A DNA stretch of 56,879 nt from SVQP01 sp045658965 (GCA_045658965.1 JAZOVZ010000056.1:1-56879); one strand, 5' to 3'; counted from the first letter of the stretch, positions 24,255 through 32,973 are shown. Notes: generated from the sequence alone by a model not told the origin. Translations and numbers: made by a program.

Positions 24255-24505
24255 CGGGGATTCTGAACCCATATTTGCGCCGATGGGCGTAAAAACCGTT
24301 CGGGCGTCCTGCGCAAATCAGCATGTCGCGACGCACGCGCCGCTTATGCGGGGGTTCAGTCGGTCAATATTGAGTGTTCAAAAGGCAACCGTGTGGGACA
24401 CCCGGGGATTCTGAACCCATATTTGCGCCGATGGGCGTAAAAACCGTTCGGGCGTCCTGCGCAAATCAGCATGTCGCGACGCACGCGCCGCTTATGCGGG
24501 GGTTC
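24255..24505. repeat. Pair of perfect 103-bp direct repeats with internal dyad symmetry
   Basis: Copies at 24255-24357 and 24403-24505 are identical and separated by 45 bp. Each copy contains nested inverted segments (GAACCC with GGGTTC near the ends, ATTTGCGC with GCGCAAAT inside), so each can fold into one long stem. The left edge GGGGATTCTGAACCC resembles the T-arm of the adjacent minus-strand tRNA-Ala. No coding frame is convincing. Together with the hairpin at 24522 this fills the gene-free stretch 24154-24566. Confidence 0.85.
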
Positions 24506-24521
24506 GATCGGTGATACACGC

Positions 24522-24570
24522 ACCAAATAAGAATAGGGGTACGCGCTACGTACCCCTATTCTTATTTGGT
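24522..24570. terminator. Perfect 22-bp hairpin at the 3' end of tRNA-Ala
   Basis: Arms 24522-24543 and 24549-24570 are perfectly complementary with a 5-nt loop (CGCTA). On the minus strand it begins within the tRNA-Ala CCA end. The base of the stem is A/T-rich, so it can act as a terminator although it has no long T-run after the stem. Confidence 0.65.
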
Positions 24571-24642
24571 GGAGCATAGGGGATTCGAACCCCTGACCCC
24601 AACACTGCCAGTGTTGTGCGCTCCCAACTGCGCTAATGCCCC
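24567..24642 (-). tRNA. tRNA-Ala (GGC)
   Basis: A 76-nt tRNA with encoded CCA. The acceptor GGGGCAT pairs with ATGCTCC (one G-T pair). The anticodon stem-loop CAACACTGGCAGTGTTG gives anticodon GGC, and the T-arm is GGGGTTCGAATCCCC. The promoter lies at 24653-24681. Confidence 0.96.
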
Positions 24643-24652
24643 TTGCGGATTT

Positions 24653-24681
24653 AGTATATCATATCTTTTTGTGTTTGTAAA
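24653..24681 (-). promoter_or_regulatory. Promoter of tRNA-Ala
   Basis: On the minus strand, TTTACA (24676-24681), 17 nt and TATACT (24653-24658). Confidence 0.75.
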
Positions 24682-24725
24682 TAGGAATTTCAAAAAAATT
24701 GGCTTGTGTTGGCAACAGGGCAAAG

Positions 24726-24756
24726 AAAAACACCCGAGACCTCGGGTGTTTTTTCT
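24726..24756. terminator. Terminator after small membrane protein gene
   Basis: AAAAACACCCGAG and CTCGGGTGTTTTTT form a compact hairpin with T-run, downstream of the minus-strand gene ending at 24766. Confidence 0.88.
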
Positions 24757-24765
24757 TTATTGACC

Positions 24766-25113
24766 TTACGACAAATCAAAGAACAGCCAAGCGAGCAGTG
24801 CTTGGGTCAGATAAAGCGCGGGGGCTTGCAGCGAGCCTAAGGTTGCCGAGGGCAGGCTGAGCACGAACATGATGACCGAGAGAATGCAAACAATGACACC
24901 CAGCACGCGGCAAGCGACCATTTTTTTGCAAAAGCTGATAATACCGGTCACGAACATCAAAATACCCAGCGCGGTGGCGATGCCAATGTTGAGATTGAGT
25001 GTAACCAGTCCCTGCACGGCAGAGATGACCGAGGAGGTACCCAGCGCAATAAAGATGATGCTGATCAGAATACGCGTCAGATTATTCGAGGATTTTTTCT
25101 TTTTGGTTGCCAT
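24766..25113 (-). CDS. Hypothetical small membrane protein
   Basis: A 115-aa protein starting MATKKKKSSNN. It has a basic cytoplasmic N-terminus and three or four membrane helices (ILISIIFIALGTSSVISAV; IGIATALGILMFVTGIISF; VLGVIVCILSVIMFVLSL). No family assigned. AAGGAG lies upstream of the ATG at 25113; the frame extending to 25176 runs into the promoter and is rejected. It is a monocistronic unit between a promoter (25148-25176) and a terminator. Confidence 0.8.
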   Translation of the reverse strand: MATKKKKSSNNLTRILISIIFIALGTSSVISAVQGLVTLNLNIGIATALGILMFVTGIISFCKKMVACRVLGVIVCILSVIMFVLSLPSATLGSLQAPALYLTQALLAWLFFDLS

Positions 25114-25147
25114 AAGCGTAAGATCTCCTTGCTTAGAATATAAATAA

Positions 25148-25176
25148 ATTGTATCATATTGCGCGAAAAATGTCAA
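25148..25176 (-). promoter_or_regulatory. Promoter of small membrane protein gene
   Basis: On the minus strand, TTGACA (25171-25176), 17 nt and TACAAT (25148-25153). Confidence 0.85.
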
Positions 25177-25182
25177 TTACTA

Positions 25183-25211
25183 TTGCAAATTTGCTTGAAT
25201 TTTGATATAAT
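25183..25211 (+). promoter_or_regulatory. Promoter of the PHP phosphatase gene
   Basis: TTGCAA (25183-25188), 17 nt and TATAAT (25206-25211), divergent from the preceding promoter. Confidence 0.82.
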
Positions 25212-25245
25212 TTTGCGTAGCAACATATACAAAAAGGAGTCCCCA

Positions 25246-26019
25246 ATGTACGCAAATTATCATACCCATACGTATAGATGCAACCACGCGCGCGGCAGCG
25301 AGCGCGAATATATTGAGAGAGCCATTGCACAGGGCGTCAAGGTGCTTGGCTTTTCGGATCACGTGCCCTATCCTTTTCCGAACGGGCATGAGTCGCATTT
25401 TCGCATGAAGTGCGCCGAGATCGGGGAGTATATAAACACCCTGCAGGCTCTGAAAGAGGAGTATGCGGATCGCATTGAGATCCATATCGGCTTTGAGGCG
25501 GAATATTATCCGCTTTACCACCAAAGACTGCTGGAGTTTTTACAGCCCTATCCCTACGAATATCTGATCCTTGGGCAGCACATGGTCGGCAACGAGATCG
25601 ATGCTCCCGTCTACTGCGGCGGCAGAGTAGGTGCGGACGTGCCTTGGAAGTATGCGCGTCAGGTGGTTGAGGGCTTGCGCAGGGGGGATTTCGTGTACCT
25701 TGCACACCCCGATCTGCCCAGCAACACCGAGCGCGGCGAGGAATACCGCGCGGCGATGGAGTGGCTGTGCCGCGAGGTTAAGGAAATGGATATTCCGCTG
25801 GAGCTTAACTTTTTGGGTCTTGTCGAGGGGCGCGCATATCCTTGCCGGGATTTCTGGGAGATCGCAGGCAGAGTGGGCAACAAGGTCATTTTCGGCTGTG
25901 ACGCGCACGACGTGGACGCGGTCGCCAATCCCGATACGATCGCCATAGCCGAGCAATGGGTGATGCAATACGGTTTGCAGGTCGTTGACCGTGTCAATTT
26001 GCACAGACCGACGGTGTAA
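25246..26019 (+). CDS. PHP-domain phosphatase, histidinol-phosphatase-like
   Basis: A 257-aa enzyme of the PHP superfamily, closest in layout to HisK/HisJ-type histidinol-phosphatases. Metal ligands are visible as NYHTHTYRCNHA (His6, His8), FSDHVP, IGFEAEYYP, YLILGQHMV, YLAHPDLP and FGCDAHDVD near the C-terminus. It hydrolyses a phosphomonoester; histidinol phosphate is the likely but unproven substrate, since no other his gene is nearby. The start at 25246 has AAAAAGGAG upstream and removes an unsupported 29-residue extension. It ends just before the promoter of the first solute-binding protein gene. Confidence 0.85.
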   Translation: MYANYHTHTYRCNHARGSEREYIERAIAQGVKVLGFSDHVPYPFPNGHESHFRMKCAEIGEYINTLQALKEEYADRIEIHIGFEAEYYPLYHQRLLEFLQPYPYEYLILGQHMVGNEIDAPVYCGGRVGADVPWKYARQVVEGLRRGDFVYLAHPDLPSNTERGEEYRAAMEWLCREVKEMDIPLELNFLGLVEGRAYPCRDFWEIAGRVGNKVIFGCDAHDVDAVANPDTIAIAEQWVMQYGLQVVDRVNLHRPTV

Positions 26020-26038
26020 AATTCTCCATATATGTCGA

Positions 26039-26067
26039 TTGACAAACGCGTGGAGATATTGTATAAT
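26039..26067 (+). promoter_or_regulatory. SigA promoter of solute-binding protein 1
   Basis: TTGACA (26039-26044), 17 nt and TATAAT (26062-26067), a perfect consensus. A paralogous promoter precedes the second copy. Confidence 0.92.
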
Positions 26068-26113
26068 GAAATTTAAGGTGTATACCTATAATTATTTTTT
26101 AAGGAGAAACAAC

Positions 26114-27550
26114 ATGAAAAAGTATTTGTGCTTGTTCCTGACCGCGCTGATGCTGCTTTCCGTGCTTGTAGCCTGCGTTGATCAGGGCGAGGGTGAAGAC
26201 GATACCCTGCAGAGCATTGAAGCAGAGAGCGACGACCCCGCTGCTATGGCACTTGCGGAGATCAGCGTTGACTGGAACGATGAAGACTTCACGGTTTTGG
26301 CAAGAGAAGATTTCCATTATGACGAGTGGTATACCGAAGAACGCACCGAAGTTCTTGAGGATGCCGTTTACCAGCGCAACCTTGCGCTTGAGGAGTTCTG
26401 CAAGCTCAAGCTCAACATCATCCCCGTAGCAACGGCTGAGATGAGCGGTGAGACCAAGAAGGACGTGCAGGCAGGCACGGGTGAATATGACCTGCTGCAG
26501 AACCACATGGTTCACACCTCCGCACTGGCTTCCGACGGTAACCTGATCAGCTTTACCACGCTGGACGGTATCGATCTGTCCGCTCCTTGGTGGGACCAGG
26601 GAACTGCAGGCTTCATGATCTCCGATAAGGTTTATTTCATGAACGGTTCCATCAACTATTCCGATGAGGGTACTACCTACGTTATGCTGTTCAACAAGCA
26701 GTTTGCAAACGACGAGGATATCAACCCCTACGATATGGTTTACAACAACGAATGGACGCTGGACAACTTCCAGAGCCTGATCAAGGACGTTTCTGCCGAC
26801 GTCAGCGGTGACGGTAAGTTCGGCGTAGAGGACAGATACGGCTTCGTATCCACCTGGGAGACCGGCTCTACCTTCTTCTTCGGTGCAGGCATGCGTTACG
26901 TTGTATGCGAAGAGGGCGAGGATCCCTACCTGGCACTTGACGCAAGCGGTATGGACAAGGCAACCACCCTGCTGGAAAAGGTTCTGAACATTTACTATAC
27001 CAACAATGCAACCTTCATGTCGCCTCCCGGTAAGGAGGATCAGGGTAAGGGCATCTTCATAGACGGCAGAGGCCTGTTCTACAGCGAGGTCGTTATGTAC
27101 ATCGTTTCCCTTGGTAAGGAAATGACCACCGACTTCGGCGTACTGCCCGTTCCGAAGTACAACGCACAGCAGGAAGATTACATCACCTGGACCAACGCAA
27201 TTTGCTCCACCTCTTCCATTTCCAAGGCTGCAAAGAACCTGGAAAGACTTGGTCCTACGCTGGAAGCACTGGCAATCATCTCTTATCAGAGAGTTACCCC
27301 TGCTTACTATGACACCGTTCTGCAGCGTAAGTCCGTCCGTGACGAGGAGTCTCAGGGCATGCTGGATATCATCTTCAAGACCCGTACCTATGACCTTTGC
27401 ATGTACTATGCAGAGATCGGTCTGGAGCCCTTGTTCAAGACCAGCGTAAACGACGGTAAGAACAACTTCGCTTCCAACTACTCCAAGAAGGAAAAGGGCG
27501 CGAACAAGGCAATCCAGAAGCTGATCGCCAAGTTCGAAAAGGACGAATAA
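26114..27550 (+). CDS. Extracellular solute-binding lipoprotein, orphan (copy 1)
   Basis: A 478-aa lipoprotein. The signal peptide ends in lipobox LVAC (Cys21 or close), followed by an acidic linker and a family-1 type solute-binding fold (ISFTTLDGIDLSAPWWDQG; VYNNEWTLDNFQSLIKDV). A calcium-loop-like stretch DVSGDGKFGVEDRYG follows. It should capture an oligosaccharide or peptide at the cell surface for an ABC importer, but no permease or ATPase gene is nearby. The next gene is a paralog of almost the same length. Codon choice (AAC, TAC, GTT, CTG) suggests high expression, as does the consensus promoter. Starts at AAGGAG...ATGAAAAAG. Confidence 0.85.
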   Translation: MKKYLCLFLTALMLLSVLVACVDQGEGEDDTLQSIEAESDDPAAMALAEISVDWNDEDFTVLAREDFHYDEWYTEERTEVLEDAVYQRNLALEEFCKLKLNIIPVATAEMSGETKKDVQAGTGEYDLLQNHMVHTSALASDGNLISFTTLDGIDLSAPWWDQGTAGFMISDKVYFMNGSINYSDEGTTYVMLFNKQFANDEDINPYDMVYNNEWTLDNFQSLIKDVSADVSGDGKFGVEDRYGFVSTWETGSTFFFGAGMRYVVCEEGEDPYLALDASGMDKATTLLEKVLNIYYTNNATFMSPPGKEDQGKGIFIDGRGLFYSEVVMYIVSLGKEMTTDFGVLPVPKYNAQQEDYITWTNAICSTSSISKAAKNLERLGPTLEALAIISYQRVTPAYYDTVLQRKSVRDEESQGMLDIIFKTRTYDLCMYYAEIGLEPLFKTSVNDGKNNFASNYSKKEKGANKAIQKLIAKFEKDE

Positions 27551-27574
27551 TCCGTATAATCAATAAGTTTTTCC

Positions 27575-27613
27575 GCAAGGGTCGTCGCATGCATGCAACC
27601 ACCCTTGCTTTTT
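27575..27613 (+). terminator. Terminator of solute-binding protein 1
   Basis: GCAAGGGT pairs with ACCCTTGC, enclosing a region with CATGCATG, then TTTTT. A related hairpin without the T-run follows the second copy. Confidence 0.75.
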
Positions 27614-27635
27614 GATCAAAATGCACCAATACAGA

Positions 27636-27664
27636 TTGACAAAACGGTGATCGTGTTGTATAAT
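27636..27664 (+). promoter_or_regulatory. SigA promoter of solute-binding protein 2
   Basis: TTGACA (27636-27641), 17 nt and TATAAT (27659-27664). Confidence 0.92.
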
Positions 27665-27708
27665 ACAATTAAGATGAAGATCAATCTGTACAAGCCGGGA
27701 GACGTATT

Positions 27709-29142
27709 ATGAAAAAGCATCTGTGTGTATTTCTGACAGGCTTACTGTTGCTGACCTTACTTGCAAGCTGTGCCCAACCCGATCAAGGTGATGCGGATCA
27801 TGCTTCCACTACGCGCGAGGAACAAACCGATCCTGCGGCTGCTGCCCTGGAAAAGCTGAGCGTGGATTGGGGCGGAGAGGATTTTACGATCATCGGCCGT
27901 GATGACCATGTGTTTGGCGAGCTGATGGTCGAGACCAGCACCGAGGTGCTGGAGGACGCTGTTTATCAGCGCAACTTGGCACTGGAGGAAACCTGCAAGC
28001 TCAATCTGAACTGTGTCGGCGTGGCAACCGATCAGGTATCCGATGCCGTTAAGACCGACGTGAAAACGGGACTGGGCGAATACGACGCCGTGCATCATCA
28101 TATGGCGCAGACCGCGAGCCTTGCATCCGACGGGCATCTGATCAGCTTTACCTCGCTGGAAGGCATTGATCTGTCCGCTCCGTGGTGGGATGAGGGAACT
28201 GCAAGCTTTGTCATTTCGGATAAGGTCTTTTTCATGAACAGCGCCATTAACTTTTCCGATGAGCGCACCACCTACGTCATGATGTTCAACAAGCAGTTGG
28301 CACACAACAAGAACATCGATCCGTACGCTATGGTGTATAACAACGAGTGGACGCTGGATAACTTCCAGGGCTTGATCGATGACGTGTCCTACGATTTGTC
28401 GGGAGACGGCAGATATGACGAAAACGACGTTTACGGCTTTGTGGTGACATGGGAAACGGGAAACACCTTCTTTTACGGCTCGGGCTTGCGCTACGTCATC
28501 TGCGAAGAGGGCAAGGATCCGTATCTGGCGATGGACACGTCCGCGATCAACAAGGCAAGTGATCTGCTTGACAAGGTTTTGAATATTTTTTACGCAAACA
28601 ATTCCGCCTTTGGTTATGAGCCGGGGCTGGAAAAGCTGGGAAAGACCTGCTTCCAGGAGGGAAGAGGCTTGTTCTATACCGAGATCGTGCAGTACGTCGT
28701 GGCGTTGGGTAAGCAGATGGAAGCCGATTTTGGCGTGCTTCCCATTCCGAAGTATGATGCCGCGCAGGCGGATTACATCACCTGGACCAATGCCATCTGC
28801 TCCACCACAAGCATTTCCAAGGCGGCAAAGCATACGGATAAGCTTGGGACTACGCTGGAGATCATGGCGATCCTGTCCTATCAGAGAGTGACCCCCGCGT
28901 TTTACGATACCGTGCTGCAGCGCAAGAGCGTACGTGACGAGGAGTCGCAGGGCATGTTGGATATCATTTTCAAGACCCGCTGCTACGATATGAGCATTTA
29001 TTACGACCTGGGCCTTGAGCCGTTGTTCAAGGAATCGGTGAACAGTAACAAAACAAACTTTTCCTCGGCATATGCCAAGCAGTCTTCAAAGGCACAGAAA
29101 AATCTGGATAAGCTGTTGTACAGCTTTTCAAAGGATAATTGA
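27709..29142 (+). CDS. Extracellular solute-binding lipoprotein, orphan (copy 2)
   Basis: A 477-aa paralog of the preceding gene, clearly alignable along its whole length (shared EVLEDAVYQRNLALEE, MVYNNEWTLDNFQ, RVTPAFYDTVLQRKSVRDEE). It has a signal peptide and lipobox LASC, and the same DLSGDGRYDENDVYG loop. Codon use is more relaxed than in copy 1. Its promoter and 3' hairpin also correspond to those of copy 1, so a whole transcription unit was duplicated. The hairpin after this copy lacks a T-run, so transcription may continue into the serine hydrolase operon. The ligand is unknown. Confidence 0.85.
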   Translation: MKKHLCVFLTGLLLLTLLASCAQPDQGDADHASTTREEQTDPAAAALEKLSVDWGGEDFTIIGRDDHVFGELMVETSTEVLEDAVYQRNLALEETCKLNLNCVGVATDQVSDAVKTDVKTGLGEYDAVHHHMAQTASLASDGHLISFTSLEGIDLSAPWWDEGTASFVISDKVFFMNSAINFSDERTTYVMMFNKQLAHNKNIDPYAMVYNNEWTLDNFQGLIDDVSYDLSGDGRYDENDVYGFVVTWETGNTFFYGSGLRYVICEEGKDPYLAMDTSAINKASDLLDKVLNIFYANNSAFGYEPGLEKLGKTCFQEGRGLFYTEIVQYVVALGKQMEADFGVLPIPKYDAAQADYITWTNAICSTTSISKAAKHTDKLGTTLEIMAILSYQRVTPAFYDTVLQRKSVRDEESQGMLDIIFKTRCYDMSIYYDLGLEPLFKESVNSNKTNFSSAYAKQSSKAQKNLDKLLYSFSKDN

Positions 29143-29166
29143 TCAATAAAATAATACAGTTCCGCC

Positions 29167-29196
29167 AGGGCTGTCGCACCCATGCGACGGCCCTTA
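29167..29196 (+). other. Intergenic hairpin, probable weakened terminator
   Basis: AGGGCTGTCGCA pairs with TGCGACGGCCCT (one G-T pair) but is followed by TACTTGAAAA rather than a T-run. It corresponds in position and sequence to the functional-looking terminator after copy 1. Confidence 0.6.
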
Positions 29197-29217
29197 CTTG
29201 AAAAAGGAGGATTTATC

Positions 29218-30366
29218 ATGAGAAAATTAAATGCAGAAAAACTCAATGCACTTGTCGATGCGCGCGTGAATGCGGACATTGAGAGCGGTAAGGTAGGCGG
29301 CGCGGCACTTTGCGTGCTGCAGGACGGCAAGGTGCTCTTGCACAAGACCTACGGCTATCAGAACGCTTCCACCAAAGAGCCACTCAGAGATGACGCTATG
29401 TTCCGTCTGGCGTCCATGACAAAGCCCATTACGGCGGTTGCCGCGCTGATTGCCGAGGAGCAGGGACTCTTATCGATCGACGACGAGCTTTGCAAGTACA
29501 TTCCCGTGTATGCAAATATGAAGATCGGACACATGGAGAACGGACAGCCCGTATATGATAAGGACGCGTCCACGCGTATCACCATCAAGCATCTGCTTTC
29601 TCATACAAGCGGTATCGGTACCATGGAGGTGGGCGACCACGCATGGGCAACCATGCCCGAGGACAACGCCAAGACCCCCGAGGGCGTGATGGATTGGTTT
29701 GCGGATAAGTATTTGGCGTTTGAGCCGTACACCGCGCAATGGTACAGCCCCGTGGTGGCGTTTGTGGCAGTGGCACGCATCATTGAGATCGTGTCGGGCA
29801 TGCCTTATAATTCCTTCCTTGACAAGTATTTGTTTGAGCCTCTTGGCATGTGTGATACCACATTTGACATGACCGACGACCAAAAGGCACGCATGATCGC
29901 CATGCACAACTATACCGAGGAGAAGGGCGGCTTTGCCGTGCCCAAGTCGGTGGACACCATCTTTGAGAATATCCCCGTGACCCAGTGCTGCGGCGGTGCG
30001 GGCTTGGCGGCTACCTTGGACGATTACGTCAAGTTTGGTGAGATGCTGACGCACGGCGGTGCTTTGAACGGTGTGCGCATTCTCTCGCCCGAGTCGGTCG
30101 AGAAGATGGGCAGCGTGCAGGTGACCGACGCTATCATGCCGCCTCCGCAGCAATGGGGACTTGGCGTGCGCGTCATCACGGCAGACAATTACCAGATGCC
30201 CAAGGATTGCTTTGGCTGGAGCGGTGCATACGGCACGCATTACTGGAGCGATCCCGTAAACAAGATCACGGCAATTTACATGAAGAATTCGGGTTACGAC
30301 GGTGGCTCGGGCGCGTTGACCTCGTTCCTTTACGAGCAGGACGTTTATGCGTCTTTTGAAGAATAA
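29218..30366 (+). CDS. Serine hydrolase, class C beta-lactamase/EstB-like
   Basis: A 382-aa protein of the beta-lactamase/penicillin-binding-protein-like esterase group. The nucleophile motif SMTK is at 66-69, the second element Tyr176 sits in WYSP, and a late WSGAYGTHYW segment stands in place of KTG. No signal peptide, so it is probably a cytoplasmic esterase or peptidase rather than a secreted beta-lactamase. A strong AAAAAGGAGG precedes the ATG at 29218. It is first in a run of closely spaced genes (VOC protein, glycyl radical enzyme, activase, fbp), which hints at a hydrolytic step supplying the glycyl radical enzyme (inference). Confidence 0.87.
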   Translation: MRKLNAEKLNALVDARVNADIESGKVGGAALCVLQDGKVLLHKTYGYQNASTKEPLRDDAMFRLASMTKPITAVAALIAEEQGLLSIDDELCKYIPVYANMKIGHMENGQPVYDKDASTRITIKHLLSHTSGIGTMEVGDHAWATMPEDNAKTPEGVMDWFADKYLAFEPYTAQWYSPVVAFVAVARIIEIVSGMPYNSFLDKYLFEPLGMCDTTFDMTDDQKARMIAMHNYTEEKGGFAVPKSVDTIFENIPVTQCCGGAGLAATLDDYVKFGEMLTHGGALNGVRILSPESVEKMGSVQVTDAIMPPPQQWGLGVRVITADNYQMPKDCFGWSGAYGTHYWSDPVNKITAIYMKNSGYDGGSGALTSFLYEQDVYASFEE

Positions 30367-30382
30367 GAATAAGGAGATTACT

Positions 30383-30799
30383 ATGGCAAACGAAATTATC
30401 AAGGGCATGGGCTTTCACCACATGGCTCTGTACGTATCGGATTTTGATAAGTCGCTGGCTTTCTATCAGAAGCTTGGCATGAAGGTATATACCGCCTGGG
30501 GAGAGGGCGCAAACCGTATCGCGCTGCTTGACACGGGCGACGGCACTATGCTTGAGATCTTTGCAAAGCCCGGGCAGGAGTTTGCATCCGAGGGCAGATG
30601 GCAGCACCTTGCCTTGCACGTGGAAAACGTGGAGGATGCGCTGCAAAAGGCACTTGCAGCAGGGGCAAAGCTGCAGATGCCCGTGACGGTCATGGACCTT
30701 GACTCTCAGCCGCGCAAGATCACCATTCAGATCGCGTTTGTGTACGGTCCCGACGGTGAGGTCGTGGAATTTATCAAGCAATTGGTCAAAAAGATTTGA
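30383..30799 (+). CDS. VOC-family (glyoxalase/dioxygenase-like) protein
   Basis: A 138-aa two-module vicinal-oxygen-chelate fold protein. The first module has GFHHMALYVSDFDKSLAFYQKLG (metal His near residue 12), the middle EGRWQHLALHVENVEDALQKA (second His), and the C-terminus FVYGPDGEVVEFIKQL (Glu ligand). The His/His/Glu pattern suggests a metal-dependent isomerase, lyase or epimerase. AAGGAG lies upstream, 16 nt after the serine hydrolase and 24 nt before the glycyl radical enzyme, so it probably handles the same metabolite as they do. Confidence 0.87.
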   Translation: MANEIIKGMGFHHMALYVSDFDKSLAFYQKLGMKVYTAWGEGANRIALLDTGDGTMLEIFAKPGQEFASEGRWQHLALHVENVEDALQKALAAGAKLQMPVTVMDLDSQPRKITIQIAFVYGPDGEVVEFIKQLVKKI

Positions 30800-30823
30800 T
30801 TTTTTGCATCTAAGGAGATCATG

Positions 30824-32971
30824 ATGAGTGCTTACGTTTTTTCTTCGGCATATAAGGGTGGCAGACCCGTGCGGCTTTGCGAAGCCACGCGGCACTTTGC
30901 CATGGAGTCCCTGCAGGGCAAGTACGGTGCGCAGACCATATCCGTGCCGTTTGTGTCGGTAGATGGCGTGCAGGACTGGGATAGCATGAGCGAGCACGAG
31001 CGGTATGCGGCGGGCTTGGACTTGCTGGTCAGAGAATGTCCCGTGCGCGTTTGCGAGAGCGAGCGCGTCAGCGGCGCGGCCACGCTTGGCTTGGCGGTGC
31101 GCCATCAGGTGCCCATCGTGCGCGGGGGGCAGATCGTATGGCCCAGCGTCAGCCACCTGACCGTGGATTTCGGCATTTTGGTGCGCGAGGGCATATTGGG
31201 CATGAGAGAACGCATCGAGGGCATTGATACCTCGGCATTTGACGAGCCTGCCATGCAGCGGCACAATGCGCTTTTGCGCACGTTGGACGCTATGCAAGTG
31301 TGGCACAGCCGTTATTTGGACGCAACGCGTGACGCGTATCCGCATCTGTACAAAACGCTTTCGCGCGTGCCGCTGCACGCTGCCGAGAGCTTTACCGAGG
31401 CGGTGCAAAGCCTTTGGTTCGGCTTTGCGTTTGTGCGCCTGGGCGGCAACTGGCCCGGCATCGGCTGCATTGACCGTTTGCTCGGACCGTACTTGGAGCG
31501 CGACCTTGCCGCAGGCGTGATCACTATGGACGAGGCACGCGAGGTGCTGGCATCCATGTTTATCAAGGGCTGTGAGTGGATCGAGCGCGACACGCCGCGC
31601 GGCTCGGGAGACGCGCAGCATTATCAGAATATCGTGCTGGGCGGTACGAATGCGTCGGGCTGTGACGTGACGAATGCGGTCAGTTACCTCTGCCTTGAGA
31701 TCGTGGAGGAGCTGGGCATTTCGGATTTCCCCATTTCGGTCAGACTGCATGACAACACCCCCAAGGACTTTTTGCGCCTGCTTGCGCGTGTCATGCGACA
31801 CGGTGGCGGCGTGGTGGCGGTGTATAACGAGAAAACCGTGCTTGCCGCCCTGCGTGCGCAAGGGTATGACGAGCAGGAGATCTATGACTTTGCAAACGAC
31901 GGCTGCTGGGAGGTACAAATTCCCGGCAAGACCTATTTTTCCTATCTTCCCATGGACTTTTTGCATATGCTGCTGCAGGACGTTTTGCACGTTTCGGAGG
32001 GCGAGCTGATCGATTATTCCGATATGGACGCTATCAAGGCGGCGTACGCAGAGCGCATGAAGCAGGTGGTCACGCAGACCTGCGCTGCCGTGATGGACGG
32101 CTTTGCGCCCGCGTGGCGAGAGGGAAGTGATACCTTCCGCCTGCAGATGCCCACGCCCATGATCGATCTGTTTGAGCATGGCTGTGCCGAGAGCGGACGG
32201 GGATATTTAGAGGGCGGCACGCCCTATCGCGTGCTCTCACCGCACATGGGCGGCGTGGGCGACGTGGCAAACGCGCTCTCTGCCATTGAGCAGCTTTGCT
32301 TTATGGAAAAGAAAGTAAGCGTCAAGCAGCTGTGCGAGATCCTGCGCAATGATTGGCAGGGGCATGAGCAGCTGGCTCTTTACGCCAAGCATAAATTGCC
32401 GCATTACGGCAACGGCGATCCTGTAGCCGACGCGCATTACGCGTGGGCGGTGGATGCCTTTGCGGACGCGTGCGTACCGTTTGCAAGCGGGCATCCCATC
32501 TCGTTCCCGCCCGGTATCAGCACCTTTGGGCGGCAGATCGAATGGTGCGCGCACCGCACCGCCGTGCCGCACGGCTACCGTCGCGGAGAAATTTTGGCGG
32601 GCAATACCTCGCCCACACCGGGCACGGATACCGCGGGCGCGACCGCGACAGTACGCTCGTATTGTGCGGCGGACCTTTCGCGCATGACTACGGGTGCGGC
32701 GCTTGATATCAAGATGCATCCCTCTGCCTTGGAGGGCGAGAACGGACTTTGCGCGCTGGAGGGACTGATGCAGGGCTTCTGTGCCTTGGGCGGTTACTTT
32801 ATGCAGGTGGACGTGCTTGACGCGCAGACCCTGCTTGACGCACGCGAGCATCCCGAAAATTATAAGACGCTTTCGGTGCGCGTGTCGGGCTGGAATGCGC
32901 GATTTGTGACCTTGGACGACCAATGGCAGCGCATGGTGCTGGAGCGCGCAGGGTATTTACCAAAGGAGTGA
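30824..32971 (+). CDS. Glycyl radical enzyme of unassigned subclass (pyruvate formate-lyase family)
   Basis: A 715-aa glycyl radical enzyme. The thiyl-forming Cys361 lies in ANDGCWEVQIPG, with Glu363 in the CxE arrangement of eliminase-type members. The radical glycine is Gly689 in SVRVSGWNARF, 26 residues from the C-terminus as expected. It has one tryptophan between Cys and Glu where choline lyase and the dehydratases have valine (GCVE), and is shorter than the usual 780-850 residues. No known substrate signature is recognised. Start 30824 has proper spacing to AAGGAG; ATG 30821 is too close. The activase starts 2 nt downstream. Anaerobic, oxygen-sensitive; probably a lyase or dehydratase on a small hydroxylated substrate (inference). 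Confidence 0.9.
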   Translation: MSAYVFSSAYKGGRPVRLCEATRHFAMESLQGKYGAQTISVPFVSVDGVQDWDSMSEHERYAAGLDLLVRECPVRVCESERVSGAATLGLAVRHQVPIVRGGQIVWPSVSHLTVDFGILVREGILGMRERIEGIDTSAFDEPAMQRHNALLRTLDAMQVWHSRYLDATRDAYPHLYKTLSRVPLHAAESFTEAVQSLWFGFAFVRLGGNWPGIGCIDRLLGPYLERDLAAGVITMDEAREVLASMFIKGCEWIERDTPRGSGDAQHYQNIVLGGTNASGCDVTNAVSYLCLEIVEELGISDFPISVRLHDNTPKDFLRLLARVMRHGGGVVAVYNEKTVLAALRAQGYDEQEIYDFANDGCWEVQIPGKTYFSYLPMDFLHMLLQDVLHVSEGELIDYSDMDAIKAAYAERMKQVVTQTCAAVMDGFAPAWREGSDTFRLQMPTPMIDLFEHGCAESGRGYLEGGTPYRVLSPHMGGVGDVANALSAIEQLCFMEKKVSVKQLCEILRNDWQGHEQLALYAKHKLPHYGNGDPVADAHYAWAVDAFADACVPFASGHPISFPPGISTFGRQIEWCAHRTAVPHGYRRGEILAGNTSPTPGTDTAGATATVRSYCAADLSRMTTGAALDIKMHPSALEGENGLCALEGLMQGFCALGGYFMQVDVLDAQTLLDAREHPENYKTLSVRVSGWNARFVTLDDQWQRMVLERAGYLPKE

Positions 32972-32973
32972 GC

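Noticed and set aside
24255..24357. Additional tRNA gene or pseudogene suggested by the T-arm-like edge
   Set aside because: No anticodon arm, D-arm or acceptor pairing can be built around it, so only the repeat is annotated.
30266..32179. Long minus-strand frame (637 codons) opposite the VOC and glycyl radical genes
   Set aside because: Shadow of the glycyl radical enzyme, whose active-site motifs fix the true frame.
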